A stretch of DNA of 64,000 nt from Endomychus coccineus (GCA_958510875.1 OY294070.1:16049631-16113630), one strand, 5' to 3'. Shown: positions 1 to 12,198, counted from the stretch's first letter. Program-made: numbers and translations. The notes: generated by a model not told the origin, from the letters alone.

Positions 1-1383
1 GTTCAACCCCTCAGAGGAGCATTCTAATAAAAACAATCCAAAAGTTTAGAAAATTAATGAATTAAGAGCCGAAAGTGACCCCTAGTATGTTTTTTGGGTC
101 GCTGATCACGATTCCGCAGTTAGTTTTCTCGGAAAACTCCCTCCGGATGGGAAATTTGGAAAATTTATATATAATATATAATTTATAATTTTGTTGCAAA
201 ACTGACCTCTAGTAGGTTTTTTGGGTCGCTGATCACGATTCCGCTGTTATTTTCCCCAAAAAACTCTCTGCAGATGGAAGCTTCGGAAAATTTGAGATTT
301 TCCTGAGACGGTTATGAATAATAAAGTATAATTTTGTTACAAAAATGACCCCTAGTATGTTTTTGGGTCGCTGATCATGATTCCGCTGTTAGTTTTCTCG
401 AAAAACTCCCTCCAGATGAGAAATTCGGAATTTTGCTGGGGTTTGGGAATAATAAAATATAATTTTGTTACTAAAATGATGACCCCTAGTAGGTTTTTTG
501 GGTCGTTGATCACGATTTCACTCTCGGTTTTCTCGGAAAACCTTCTCCAGAGTGAAAAATCCTGAAAATTGTAATTTCCTTTGCAGTTTCGGGATAAAAA
601 TTAAAAAAAATTTCAGGTATGTATTATTACTTTTTCTATTTTTTTTTAAGATATACTTTTCTAAACTTCATTATTTTACATACCTGTTTGTTTCCATCAT
701 TATATACACATTTTTATCATTATTATAATTTTTATTATTATTATTATTATCATCATAAATTTTTTCATTCATATAACATGATGTTGAAAATCTCAAATTT
801 CACGAAATTTCTATCTGGAGAGTTTTTTGGGAAAAATAACAGCGGAATCGTGATCAGCGACATAAAAAACATACTAAGGGTCATTTTTATAACAAAATTA
901 TACTTTATTATCCATAACCGTCTCAGGAAAATCTCAAACTTCCCGAATTTTCCATCTGGAGAGAGTTTTTTGGGAAAAATAACAGCGGAATCGTGATCAG
1001 CGACCCAAAAAACCTACTGGAGGTTAATTTTGCAATAAAGTTATAAATTATATATTACATATAAATTTTCCAAATTTCCCATCCGGAGGGAGTTTCCGAG
1101 AAAACTAACTGCGGAATCGTGGTCAACGACTCAAAAAACATACGAGGGGTCATTTCCGGCTCTTAATTAATTAATTTTCTAAACTTTTGGATTGTTTTTA
1201 TAAAAATGCTCCTCTAAAGGGGTTGAAACCACGTTTTGGGGGGGGTAGAAAGGCCGACCCCCGCGGTCTTGATAGTCATGAATGATCGATCTATGGGGTA
1301 TTAGGAATCAAATGCAAATTTTTTTTTGAAATTCTAGCTTATTATATATTTTTTTTTTATTTTCCGGTTCGTTGCCTGGACTA
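1..1383. mobile_element. Fold-back element copy 1 (left end off window)
   Basis: Two long arms are inverted copies of each other around an AT-rich core at about 600-790. The left arm (1-560) carries four subrepeats centred on GGTCGCTGATCACGATTCCG, near 100, 225, 370 and 500. The right arm (about 800-1200) carries three in reverse orientation, near 850, 990 and 1115. The outer right end runs through a G-rich patch and closes with GTTGCCTGGACTA at 1383. The matching left terminus (TAGTCCAGGCAAC, seen in the copy at 56878) must lie before position 1. No transposase is visible, so this is a non-autonomous fold-back element. It lies in an ABCA intron, because ABCA coding sequence resumes at 1702 in mid-codon. 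Confidence 0.8.
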
Positions 1384-1594
1384 TTAAATAAAATAGCTAT
1401 TAAAAGTTCGATTTTCACTAGTTCAATAAATAAATGTAACTATACTTTCGCCAACATCGTAGTTTCTTCAAATAAATATTACACAGTCATTTTTGTGACT
1501 AGGGAAAATAGAATTATCAATGGTTATTGTATTTAAGTTTAATAATAAATTATTCATGAATCGATTTCCTTAATTTCAAATTGATACGGGTGCT

Positions 1595-1641
1595 ATGGCG
1601 AAGTCGGTAGGATTTTGCGCTTATCCTACCGACTTCGCCAT
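1595..1641. repeat. 19-bp perfect hairpin in ABCA intron
   Basis: ATGGCGAAGTCGGTAGGAT at 1595-1613 is followed by a 9-nt loop and its exact reverse complement at 1623-1641. It ends 60 bp before the ABCA splice acceptor at 1700-1701. The short reading frames over it are products of the palindrome. Between 1384 and 1594 I see only AT-rich intron. Confidence 0.85.
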
Positions 1642-1701
1642 TGTCCAGGTTTCAAATTTTTTATGGCGATTACGGTCGGTCATCTTATTTCGAACTTTCA
1701 G

Positions 1702-1985
1702 GTGGAAAAGCTGCCTTTGTCTTACATATGTTGTTCTCCCTGTTGAACACAATGTATGTACCCTACGCCATCATATATTACGTACAAAGGGTGTATGTGA
1801 TGTGCAAGCATAACTATGCTTGTACCGATTTAACGTTGAGCGATTACATGACAGACGAGATAATTGTCATGCTGGTGGGAATATTCATCAATATTCCGTT
1901 TTGGTTCTTCATTTTGGTGATTATCGATATTAGGAAGAGTGGAGGTAGAATAAGAGATGTCTTCAAGCTGATCAAATTCTTGGGG
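1702..1985 (+). CDS. ABCA exon a (second membrane domain)
   Basis: The acceptor TTTCAG ends at 1701 and the donor GTGAGT begins at 1986. The exon starts with two bases completing a split codon, then encodes a hydrophobic helix ([20 protein letters not shown]), a polar loop and a second helix ([20 protein letters not shown]) before a basic stretch. Confidence 0.9.
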
Positions 1986-4900
1986 GTGAGTCTTCACCCT
2001 CTAAGCTTTTATGCCATCAGATAACATATCTTGTATCAACAAATGTTTTCAGGAGAACAATAACGACCCAATAGACGATACCAGCGAAATGAGTGACATT
2101 GGAGAGAACGAAGATCAAGATGTTAGATCAGAAAGGCGTAAAATCAAACACTTGATGAACAACCATAACGTCAGTCCTCCCGTGGTTATGGTCCAGGTGA
2201 GAATATTTTGGATAATTGTATCAATTCCAGATGAATAACGCTTTGTATTTTTTGTTTCAGAATTTACACAAGGAATACACGAAAAACGAAATCAGGATGT
2301 GCGAATGTTGCTGCAAACGAGAAGAAGAAATAGAACCTCCTAGCAAAACGGCCGTTAAAAGTTTGTCGTTAGCCGTGGATGCTGGTGAGGTTTTCGGCTT
2401 GTTGGGGCATAATGGAGCGGGTAAAACAACGACCATGAAAATTATTACTGCGGAGGAAGCGCCGACAAGAGGACGGGTAAGGCAATAGTCCAATTATCAT
2501 TATTATTAATGTAGGGGGATCCGATGCTATCAATATAAAGGACGTTGGGCAATATTTCAAACTAATAACTGACTAGGTTGTGGACATTGGACTAGGTACA
2601 GCAAAATCGATATTTTGGGTAGAATTCTGGGTCATGAGATTTTTTCCCCGGCTGCAATGGTGCTATTTTTTCTATGGCCAGTTTTTCTCTCATGGTCGTA
2701 GAGTTTGCGGCGTCCAGTGTCCCTTCATCCTGTTATGATCTTTAGGTTATTTCTGCTTCGCCTTATACTTTCCAAGACATCCTTTTTCTTCTATCTAGAA
2801 GGATCTGGGATTGTCCCGGAAGAGAACTTCAGCATGTAGAAATGACTTCCTTATCTTCTCCTCTGAGGGTTACCAGTATGGTGTTCTGTACCCATAGGAA
2901 TTTAGTTTCGTTGCAAAAGACTTACTGCCCGTAGACCATAATGAATGCGCGGTGATTGAAATAGATGTTTGTAGAGTTTCTCTCTCTTCCTAGGTCCAAA
3001 TAGGAGGCAAAAGCATCACATCGAATATGAACGCCGCCTTCCAACTTCTCGGCTATTGTCCCCAGCACGACGCCCTCTGGAAGAACATAACAGTACGAGA
3101 ACACCTCGTGTGTTACGCCGCGATACGAGGAGTACCACATGGCGATATTCCCAAAGTGGTGAATCTTTATCTCAGCGGACTGCAGATTCACGAGCACGCG
3201 GACAAGCAGACGCACCAATGTTCCGGCGGTACAAGGAGAAAGTTGTCGTTCGCAATGGCGATGGTCGGTAACCCCCGAGTGGTTTTACTGGACGAACCGT
3301 CGACTGGTATGGATCCGAAAAGCAAACGGTTCCTGTGGGATACCATACTCGCCAGTTTTCAGGTGAGTTGATGTTTAGTTGTTTCCTTGTGATCATACGA
3401 GGTTTCGAACAAGATTAATCATCAAGACCGGTATCATAATCTGCTTTAAGGGATGGGAGAAGGGAATTTTTTGTAAATCTCACGTAGACGACGTCTTCCT
3501 TTGGGTTTGAAGGTCAAGTGTACAAAGTTACATCAAGATCGGAACTTATGGGGCTAATTTGTATAATTTTGAAGTAATAAAATAAATATATATGAAAATG
3601 AAAATGATTACATTCAATCTAACTTCTGAAAGATATTGAACGGTACGGTAACGTGAGTTAACAATAATTTTGTCGACAAATTTTCTCGGAAGCCACTATG
3701 CGGTGAAACAATTGTCAATATATTATTTTTCAAGTTTTGTGTTTCATCCACAATACGTCATTCGAATAACACACATTTCATCTGAAATGGAGATGATGCT
3801 AATTAGGGATTTTTTAGGGATCTAGAGGTGCCATTTTAACCACACATTCAATGGAAGAAGCAGACGCTCTATGTTCGAGGGTTGGGATCATGGTAAAAGG
3901 AGAATTAAGGTATGTTGTGTTGATTTTCTGTGTTTTTGAGCAAAGTGATATTTTTTTAAGAAATATAACAAGATAACATGTGACAAGCTTTGAGTGTCGA
4001 TAACTTTGTTTCTGTTTTTGATGTAATTATAATCAAAAGAAGTAGCCTACATATTGCTATAAAAATTTTTAAATTACTGCCTGGATCTCACAACAAAATT
4101 GGTATTAAAAAAATTCCAAAAAATTGTATTTATTTTTAATAAAATTAGAATTGTTCATATAATTAGTATTAACAAAATTTGTGCCGTTACACAAATAATA
4201 TTATAGATGTTTTCTGATGAAATTAATTTAAATTTAAAAAAATGTAATAAAAATTGAAATAAACTAATTAATTGAACTATTTAAATAATATTACTTAATA
4301 TATTATACTTGGTAAAAAACTATGAATCTTAACTTTCAAAACTGATAAAAACTTGAATTAAAAAATTATTAATAAATCACAGTATCTGCTTTAGAAGTAA
4401 ACTAATTAATTGAACTATTTAAATAATACTACCTAATAAATTATATTCATTAAAACACATATCAATCTTACTATTAAAACTAATGGAAACTTGAATTGAA
4501 AAAATTTTATTATTCAAATCTCATTATCTACTTTAAGAATTGAATAAAATTAGATTTGTTCATATAAATGGTATTAGCAAAATTTGTGCCGTTACACAAA
4601 ATACTATAGACATTTTGTGATAAAATTAATTTGAATTAAAAAAAATTGAATAAAAATTAAAATAAACTAATTAATTGAACTCTTTAAATAATATTACTTA
4701 ATAAATTATATTTAGTAAACAACATTAAAACTTACAAAAACTTGATTAAAAAAATTTTTATTATTAAAATCTCAGTATCAAGAATTGAATAAAATAAGAT
4801 TTATTCATACAAAAGGCCTTAGTAAATTTAAATTAAAAAAATTGATTAAAAATTATTAATTAAAATTTAATTATTGAAACTTCGCAAATTTAAAAGAGCT

Positions 4901-5705
4901 AATTTTACATGTAAATTAAAAAAAAATATAATATAATATGTATATAGAATAAAACTTCATTTTAATTAGTTAAGAAATAAACATAAATATTCATTACTAA
5001 AATTAAAAGTACTAACTAATTGAACTATTTAAATAATATTAATTAATGAATTATATTTAGTAAAAAATATGAATATCAACTATTAAAAGTATTAAAAACT
5101 TAAATTAATAAATTTAATACTTGATATTTAATTTAGTTTAGGATTCAGACCCACACACGGGGTACAGGGGAACCATTTGTGGGTGGTACATATGCATGCA
5201 TCATATTTTTTTGCAATGATATATGTTTTTGCAAAAAAATTCTGAATACAGTTATAATTAGTCATTCTGTAACTGGCTCATTCGTAATTTTGGCAGGTGT
5301 CTGGGGTCTACGCAACATTTAAAAAATCTCTACGGAGCGGGCTATACTCTAGAAATGAAGTTAAAAGGCGATGACGGAACACCCACTTCAACGACTGGAG
5401 ATAGGGGAAACGAATTAAGAGAGTTCGTGTCGAATTTCTTCCAGGATGCTACATTGCAGGAAAGTTTTGCCGACAGAGTAGTATTCAGCGTTCCCCAACA
5501 AAGTGTTCCTTCATTGGCCAATTGTTTCATGCAGCTAGAAAAAGGTAAAATAGGTACCATAAGACATAAGATGCTTGTGCTACATTTTGTTCTTCTCCTT
5601 CTAGCTAAAATTGAATTGGATATAGAAGAATACAGTTTTAGCCAAACAACACTAGAACAAGTGTTTCTTAAATTTGCCCAGTACGACGAAGTTAATGGCG
5701 AATGA
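1702..5705 (+). CDS. ABCA-family ABC transporter, 3' part (7 exons)
   Basis: This is the C-terminal ~483 residues of a full-length ABCA (lipid/sterol-type) transporter. Exons join as 1702-1985, 2053-2196, 2261-2476, 2994-3362, 3818-3909, 5297-5544 and 5605-5705. All introns are GT-AG and the reading frame is kept at every junction. The first exon gives two hydrophobic membrane segments of the second transmembrane domain. The third carries Walker A ([10 protein letters not shown], 2405-2434). The fourth carries the ABC signature (CSGGT, 3219-3233) and Walker B (VVLLDEP, 3279-3299). The fifth carries the H-loop (TTHS). The last two carry the ABCA-typical ending, with [10 protein letters not shown] shortly before the stop. 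ABCA proteins have two half-transporters; only the end of the second half is here, so the N-terminal ~two thirds lies upstream. The family call is firm; the orthologue is not assignable. Confidence 0.93.
2053..2196 (+). CDS. ABCA exon b (acidic linker before NBD2)
   Basis: 48 whole codons. Acidic and polar linker ([16 protein letters not shown]) followed by [10 protein letters not shown], leading into the nucleotide-binding domain. Acceptor TTTTCAG ends at 2052; donor GTGAGA starts at 2197. Confidence 0.9.
2261..2476 (+). CDS. ABCA exon c (Walker A)
   Basis: 72 whole codons between acceptor TTGTTTCAG (ends 2260) and donor GTAAGG (2477). Encodes a cysteine-rich CECCCKR patch, the ABCA-typical [18 protein letters not shown] strand and the P-loop [10 protein letters not shown]. 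Confidence 0.95.
2994..3362 (+). CDS. ABCA exon d (Q-loop, signature, Walker B)
   Basis: 123 whole codons. Acceptor TTCCTAG ends at 2993; donor GTGAGT starts at 3363. Contains [10 protein letters not shown] (Q-loop region), the signature [10 protein letters not shown], and Walker B with its glutamate ([13 protein letters not shown]). The preceding 517-bp intron (2477-2993) shows nothing recognisable. Confidence 0.96.
3818..3909 (+). CDS. ABCA exon e (H-loop)
   Basis: The acceptor TTTTTTAG ends at 3817 and the donor GTATGT starts at 3910. Encodes [20 protein letters not shown]; the histidine is the ABC switch residue. Ends with two bases of an arginine codon completed at 5297. Confidence 0.95.
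4140..5110. repeat. Degenerate AT-rich repeats in ABCA intron
   Basis: A unit of roughly 400 bp recurs imperfectly. The phrase AACAAAATTTGTGCCGTTAC appears near 4170 and, as GCAAAATTTGTGCCGTTAC, near 4576. The phrase TAAACTAATTAATTGAACT recurs near 4260, 4400, 4665 and 5010. The same GTGCCGTTA sequence reappears near 39975 in an ACLY intron, so this is a dispersed family rather than a local expansion. No coding capacity. Confidence 0.7.
5297..5544 (+). CDS. ABCA exon f (post-NBD regulatory domain)
   Basis: Follows the 1387-bp intron 3910-5296 (acceptor TTGGCAG). The first base completes the split arginine codon, then [20 protein letters not shown], typical of the segment after the NBD in ABCA proteins. 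Donor GTAAAA at 5545. Confidence 0.93.
5605..5705 (+). CDS. ABCA terminal exon
   Basis: The acceptor CTTCTAG ends at 5604. Encodes [20 protein letters not shown] and ends at TGA 5703-5705. The 60-nt intron before it (5545-5604) is a multiple of three with no in-frame stop. I chose splicing because removing it restores the family-typical [14 protein letters not shown] junction. Confidence 0.9.
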
Positions 5706-5950
5706 AAATTCCAAAATTGTGATTTTTTAGTACTTATTAGCAATTTGAATAGTATTAAGAATAATAATTACTATTATAAGGAATTTGAAAGGTAAGTGAA
5801 ATATTTTAAAATCTAATTTAAAAATGTCGATAGAAAATAGTTTGCAATAAGTGATCCTTTCGAATATAAAATCTGAGGAGATATGATTAGAAAGGAATGA
5901 GTTTAAAAAATAATTATTTCATTGTTAACATAATTGTTGAATCAATTTAG

Positions 5951-5956
5951 AATAAA
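5951..5956 (+). other. Candidate ABCA polyadenylation signal
   Basis: AATAAA lies 246 bp after the ABCA stop codon. Other AATAAA-like hexamers occur in this AT-rich sequence, so the choice is tentative. Confidence 0.4.
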
Positions 5957-8900
5957 ACAAGGTTGAACTCAGGAAAAAGTACAGAAATTCAATTTTCGGA
6001 ACATAAATTAATTTAATATTTTCTTGGGTCTACAATTTTATTTTTGTTTCATTGCTATTTATACTCTGACAGTTTTACGTTAATAAATGAACTGGAAATA
6101 AATTTCAAATGACATTATCAATTTTTCTAATGTGTTTTTTTCCAATTTAAAATATAATTACGTGAAATTAATTCAATTAAATTTATTGGTGATACCCCAA
6201 TCGTCTACTCGCCATACCAACGTATGTTGGGGTATGTTTTGGGAAATTAAGTAAAATGATGGTAGGTACAATTTTTGTTGATTAATTATTTAATTAATTC
6301 GAACTTCGTTATTTTACATTCATAACATTAGTTAACAGAAAACAGGAATTAAAATTATCAATAATCATAGAAATCAAGCACAATTTCAATTCAATAAAGA
6401 AAATATAATAAATAAACTAGAAATGTGTTGCCACTTCGAGAATAGACAGTGTGGGTGGCAAAATTACTCTTCTGAAATTATTTGACTTGGTTAATAAGCA
6501 TTTCGTGACTTACATCCAGACAGCGAGGCGGATTCTTTCAAAGTCTCTTAAAATTCAATAAGAAATAATTTTTTTTAAGATTTTAGGAATAGCTTGGGTA
6601 AATGCAATATTTTTTGAACTTCGTCTGCGAAGAGTATAATAATACATTCAAATTCAATCTGTAAGAATTAAGAGTAATATTTTTTGTGTCAAAATTAAAT
6701 AAAAAAATATATCGTGCCATGTTTTATTACACGATTTTCAACCTAATAATTATAGCTAAAATAGTTTATTTGTTTTTCAAAATTTAAAATATCATTTAGT
6801 AAAATAAATGTGATAATTTGAAGCAATAATGTATTGCTTCTATTTGATTAATATTTTTTTGAATTATTAAACAATCGTCTTAAGTGAATTTTGATTCATG
6901 TAGGTCGTTTGAAAGGTAAACAAGTATATTGTATGTTCAAATATTATTATTATTAACATTTTCATAAAAAAGTTTTGAACGTTTGCTAAATTTTTCAATT
7001 TTATTTGAGTTATTCGAGGAAACAAATAATTTTTCAACTAACATTATTGTAATATTCTTATGAATATAAGCTATTTTCGTAATTTTTCAGTTTCGTTGAT
7101 CGTTGAATTAAATTAAGATTATGTTCCCTAGATTTTCAAAGGATATTTTGAAATATTCCGTTCTAAATGCAGAGATAAAACATTGAAACAATCTTAATAA
7201 TAAGCATTACCAAAAATAGTTTCATGCCATTTTTGTTATACATATATTCATATCGAACGAATTTAATTAATTAAAATGTATATAAATCGCCCTTTTATAT
7301 CTCGTTATAGATATCTTCGATACTTTTCAAATATTATATAATCTCTCCGATGAGTTTATAGTTGAAAGTTAGTAATTAATTCACATAAATATGCTTTGTT
7401 AATAAATTATTATTATTGTAATTAGTCAATAAATGTTTCCTTAGATATTCGGATAAACAGATTTTAGAGATATTGTTTTGCGGTTGTTATGTACTTTTTG
7501 TTAGCTGTGTTGTTATTTTTATAGAGAAAAAGATCTGCTATAATTGTGTGATTATATAAGTAGGTATGTGATGTATTGATTCATGTCTGAAAGTATATTT
7601 ATTGTAGTTGTTGGGCATCAAACCAAAACTAACCCCATCCACATTTATCCTTTTCTTTCGTTGTTTTACTTTCGGTATATTTAGGTTTCAACTAAAATTC
7701 TCTCGTAGTCTTTCTTATGAATGTTCTATACCTTTTTAGTTTGTTTGAAGTCGTTCAATCTAAAATGTGGCAATGAATCTGTGAAAAATGGAAAATTGTC
7801 GGCTATGAATTCAAACTAGTAGGTACATTTTGTAGCTTGATGGAACGTTAAAATGTTAATGAAGCGCGAATTTATTTTAATAATCTTTCTTCATCACTTA
7901 GTAATTAATTCCTCGCAATGAATCCTCTGGAAATTTAATAGTTCATTTGGAATATTTGAATATTTCCGTCTACAGTACCCTGTAATAAGTTTGTACATCA
8001 ACTGATAGATGGCGATGTATGCAAAATACGTTACATATATGCTCAGTATGAGAATATTTGTTTTAAGCTCATCTCAAAAAATGTAAATGTGTTCGCGAGT
8101 TGATGGCATTGCATATTGCCTGAACACATATTGGAACTTTCAGCCTTCTTTACCAATAATGTGTAAGTTCTTTATAATCAGTGACGGTTAGTTGCTAATG
8201 AAAAAAAAATAACCACATGGGAATCACCCAAATCAAAATTTATTCACTTTTGCAGCTGAAGCGAAATATAACCTCGGTTTTTTGGGATGAGATTTTGAAT
8301 TGTGAACTCGAAAAAGTAAACAAAATGTTTCTTTTCTTTATTGCTTCGGAGTTTTGGTTGAGTTCCTGAATGTTCAGCTAACAATTTCCCTTCCCGTCAT
8401 AAGTTCCTTTAATATTTAATATTTGAAACCATAACTTGATAAAAATAACGAATCGAAGAATAACCTCTCGACATGAGAACTTTTGGATCAGGAATGAGAT
8501 ATTTTGTTCTTAAGCTTTTCACAAAATCTTCTCTAGAAAGTAATTATAGGTATTTTGACCTCGCTCGCATCATGTTTGATCAGTTGCAGTAGGAGGAATA
8601 TGTGATCTAGCCTGCCGATCACAAAGTTACTAAGTCTTCAATAGAAATTAGACTCATAAAATGTGCTTCTTACTAGTTCACATATCTCCTATGTTTGGCA
8701 AGTCTGAAGAATCTTCAAACCATTTCGAACAAAATAGTTTCAGCAACTTTCTTATGGCGTTCTGCACACCACCAAAAATACTGACGAAGTAGTTTGTGTT
8801 TCAAAATGGTTGGCTTGGTATTAATAATCTCAATTTTCTTCAAGTGGTTGTCGCCATTTCCTTGAAAAAACCGAATGAAAGCACTTTTTGTATCACTTAC

Positions 8901-9480
8901 GAGGTTAGAACATTATATAAAAGGTGTACAAGATTATTTCTTGTCGCGTTTTGGTCGAGATGTTATTCTGTTTTACTTTATACAATAAGTCCATATGATA
9001 CTGTTGACTTGTTTTAACTTATTTACTAATAGTGCCTATATGTATATATCTGCTTGTACTTATTTTCGTATAGGATACCTATATATAATTGTATTTGTGA
9101 ATGCTAGTCTGAGGGAAAAAGAGCTTTTCTTGGCAACTTATTGATTTTTAGCTTGGCAATTTGGCAATCCTGGTATGGGAAAGTCTTTAACAATACCTAA
9201 CGCACAGTAGCATCTGCTGGCCTAAAGATATATGACACAACTATAAAGTAATATGCTGAAACCAAATCATCAAACGGTGATATGTAGAGACGCCAAAAGT
9301 CTCTAGTTTTATTAAATCTGCTAATTAGACTTCTTAAACATAGCTTAGCAAGATTGTTCCTGATAATTCTCATCTTACAAAGTCATTCAGAAGATGTGCT
9401 GTGAAGATTTTGAGATTTGACATATTTTGACAAATGATCAAAATAAAAGCTATTGCAATGGCATAAGACCTACTTATCAT
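5957..9480. other. Intergenic AT-rich stretch, nothing recognised
   Basis: No exon-like frame, RNA gene or clear transposon was found on either strand. Short open frames such as that at 8796-9017 have no recognisable protein features. Confidence 0.6.
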
Positions 9481-9487
9481 TACAAAC

Positions 9488-10330
9488 TCAAGCATGGAGG
9501 CGATGGATATGCGTTTTTTTTACTACACGAGAGGGAAACCTATAATGTTCAAGGAACATGGTTTGACCCAGAGGTGGAATATTGGAAGAGGAGACATCAC
9601 TAGGTAAAGTTCCACAACTTCGCTGTGCGATAGAAAAATCAAGTCTGTTAGGAAAAAGTTCGGCAGGTCTTGAGCTTGACAATGAAGGGGTGACTAGTTT
9701 GAGCTCGTCTAGTCCGCCTATCTGGAATCCCTTGTGGTGGAACAACAGACGAGAATTCTGATGAACACCGACTATGGAAATATCTATAGAGAAGGGAGAG
9801 ATCTCCCATCTTTCTAGGATGTTCTAACGAGGTCTATGAACTCGTAAGCGGGATATCATCAATCAGATGAATAGCTATCTTCTGGATAGAATCCAAGAGC
9901 TTCAGCGTATGTGAACAGTACTCCAGGACAGGTCTGTGCTTTGAAGATTATGAGGAGCTGCTGGCATGTAAAGTAGCTCTTGGCACGAAATAGAAAACCA
10001 AGTTTTTGTGAAACGGTTTCCGCAATGGACCTCACATGATCCTCCCATGAGAGGGTGCTGTTGATGGTGATCCCATCATGGATATAGAAGACTTCATAGG
10101 AATAGTTGTACCTGACATCATATTAGGGATTGTGGGATCTGCTTTCCTCGATAAGATGCAAGCTTGAGTTTTGGTTGCATTAAACTCTACTTGATTATCA
10201 GATCCCCATTTCAAAATCTTCGCTAGATCTCCATTAATTGCATCAACCTATCCTTGCCTCGCTGCTCTGGCTCATTGGATGGTATAGTCTAGATGAGAAA
10301 GCGCAATGAAGTATACCATCGTCTGATCCA
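9488..10330 (-). pseudogene. LINE reverse transcriptase 3' fragment (copy 1)
   Basis: Read on the minus strand, 10214-9880 gives a run typical of the C-terminal part of a non-LTR retrotransposon polymerase: LKWGSDNQ-type start, EFNATKTQACIL, then STLSWEDHVRSIAETVSQKL and GFLFRAKSYFTCQQLL. The downstream part (9880-9488) still resembles the LINE tail but has several stops and frame breaks. The same family recurs at 27258-27800, where NATKTQACVF, DPTIPNMM and SGTTIPMKSSIS are shared. There is no endonuclease or RT catalytic core here, so it is a 5'-truncated dead copy. Confidence 0.75.
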
Positions 10331-11007
10331 AACTGAATTCTTCTGAAACCTATTTTCTTCAGCATAAGATTGTTAAAAATACCTGTTCATGCAAGAGATA
10401 ATAAAAAGAAACACTTATAAGGAGAACAACTCTTATAACTGAATAACTACAATTAATATTTAATCTATTTAATGTAGATAACGTTCTTGAGACTCCTACC
10501 ATCATATTGTCAACTTTTGAGAGGAAAAAATACTAGCAAACTATGCCCTTGTCTAGTATAAATGTACAAGAGCAACTACATTGTGAACACCAGAAACAAT
10601 CTCTGAAGAAGATATTTATGATGAACAATGTAAAGGAGTGTGAAGATTCACCTGAGCTTCTTGCATAAAGTGATAGTAGCTGCTTATATTAAAACTATCT
10701 TGAGCTACTGAAGCGAACTCAAGATACTAGAAGCTATTTTTGGAAGCTTAAATCGCTTTGGCTTAATGCTCCATTGGATGCAAATTGAATGCGGTAAAGC
10801 TACAACCTGCTTTCCGGAATAGACAAGCAATTTCTCCTTACCATTACAATTTTAGAGGCTATTTTTGTGGATCTATTGATAAAAATCAATGATGGTAGAC
10901 TCCTTGGTCTCAAAACTATCCATACCAGATTTGTTCCTCCAGCCTGACTATCCGGCATGTGAAATAACGTCGAAACTATTGAGTACACATGTGTTGCTCC
11001 TGCAATA
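10331..11007. other. No feature recognised
   Basis: Ordinary AT-rich sequence between the LINE fragment and a fold-back element. Short frames on both strands show nothing recognisable. Confidence 0.5.
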
Positions 11008-11531
11008 TAATCCAGGCAATGAGCCGGGATTTCAGCTATAATAAAAAAAGACATGTAGGTCAGAATCGAAATTTTTTTGTGTGATTCGATTCTTGGGGTT
11101 ATCAGGATCATTCATAACATATAAAACCTCAACGGTCACCCTCTTCCCCCTTGGGGGCTAGACTTGACCCCCAAAAGGGTAATTCCGAATTTAAAATGCA
11201 CCAAGGGAGTTTTTGGGTCACTGATCACGATTTTGACTTCAGACTTACTTGAAATCAATTCTGGGGGTGGAAAATCGAACAAATTGGCCATTTTTGCACC
11301 CTTATAGATTATTTTGGCAATATATATAATTTGTTTTTGGGTCGCTCTTCACGATTTTGACGTCAGATGTACTCGTAATCAATTCTGGGGGTGGAAAATC
11401 GGTAAGTTTTTGCCATTTCTGTGAGGTTTTATGTGTTATGAATGATCGTGATAACCCCACGAATCAAATCCCACAAAAAATTTTCGGTTCTGACCTACAT
11501 GTCTTTTTTTTCCAATTCGTTGCCTGTACTA
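11008..11531. mobile_element. Divergent fold-back element (524 bp)
   Basis: The left end TAATCCAGGCAATGAGCCGG and right end CGTTGCCTGTACTA are inverted matches of the termini of the elements at 1-1383 and 56878-58275. Inner arms also pair: a GACATGTAGGTCAGAA stretch near 11050 matches the reverse complement near 11500. Two internal repeats near 11215 and 11340 keep the GGTCACTGATCACGATT-like core of the family, joined here to a TTCTGGGGGTGGAAAATCG segment absent from the other copies. Both sides are flanked by ATA. Confidence 0.75.
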
Positions 11532-12024
11532 ATATACAGATTTCTTGTACAAGTTACTATTATAACGAAAACAATTGAAGAAATATTTGTATGCTGTGAT
11601 GAATTTTTTAAATCATAATTTGACAAATTACAGGATATTGAATTATTCCTAATGGGTATGTTTACAATATCAATAGGTAAAGTCTTCAATCAAGTTCCAT
11701 ATTGGACAATTAGAAATAATGTATTTAAATCAATTTTATTTATGTAAATTAATTTTGCTATGCCTATTCACGAATATAGTTTTAAGGAAAATGTTATGTG
11801 TTGATTTAAAATGTAAGTACTTATTGCAAAACATTGCAATTCGATTAAATTTTTCAAATTATCAAACTTTTTTACAACGTTACCAAAAAAATATAATTCC
11901 CAGAAGCGTGGCCTGGTCCAGGAGATGACAGTGGCCTTCCTTACTTCCTTTGTCCTATTATGATAAGTGTGCGATTTGACGTTTACGAATTTTTTGTGGC
12001 AACGACAAAGGTAGCTTGATAGAT

Positions 12025-12198
12025 TGACCGTTTTCGAGAAAAATCAACTTTTATGTTGAAAAACATGGTCAATTCTTTGAAATAAAATTTATTTTTTACT
12101 AATTAAACAAAATTTATTTAAACGTTACAACAAGTAACAAAACCAAAAAATTTACCATGTTTTTCAACATAAAAGTTGATTTTTCTCGAAAACGGTCA
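12025..12198. repeat. 45-bp inverted repeat
   Basis: The arm at 12025-12069 (starting TTGACCGTTTTCGAGAAAAA) is the reverse complement of 12154-12198, separated by an 84-bp AT-rich loop. Probably the remains of a MITE. No coding sequence. Confidence 0.8.

Noticed and set aside
619..996. 125-codon frame in the fold-back element
   Set aside because: Composed of AT-rich core plus translated inverted subrepeats, with no protein features.
5342..5743. 133-codon minus-strand frame
   Set aside because: Exact antisense of the last two ABCA exons and the 60-nt intron; a shadow.
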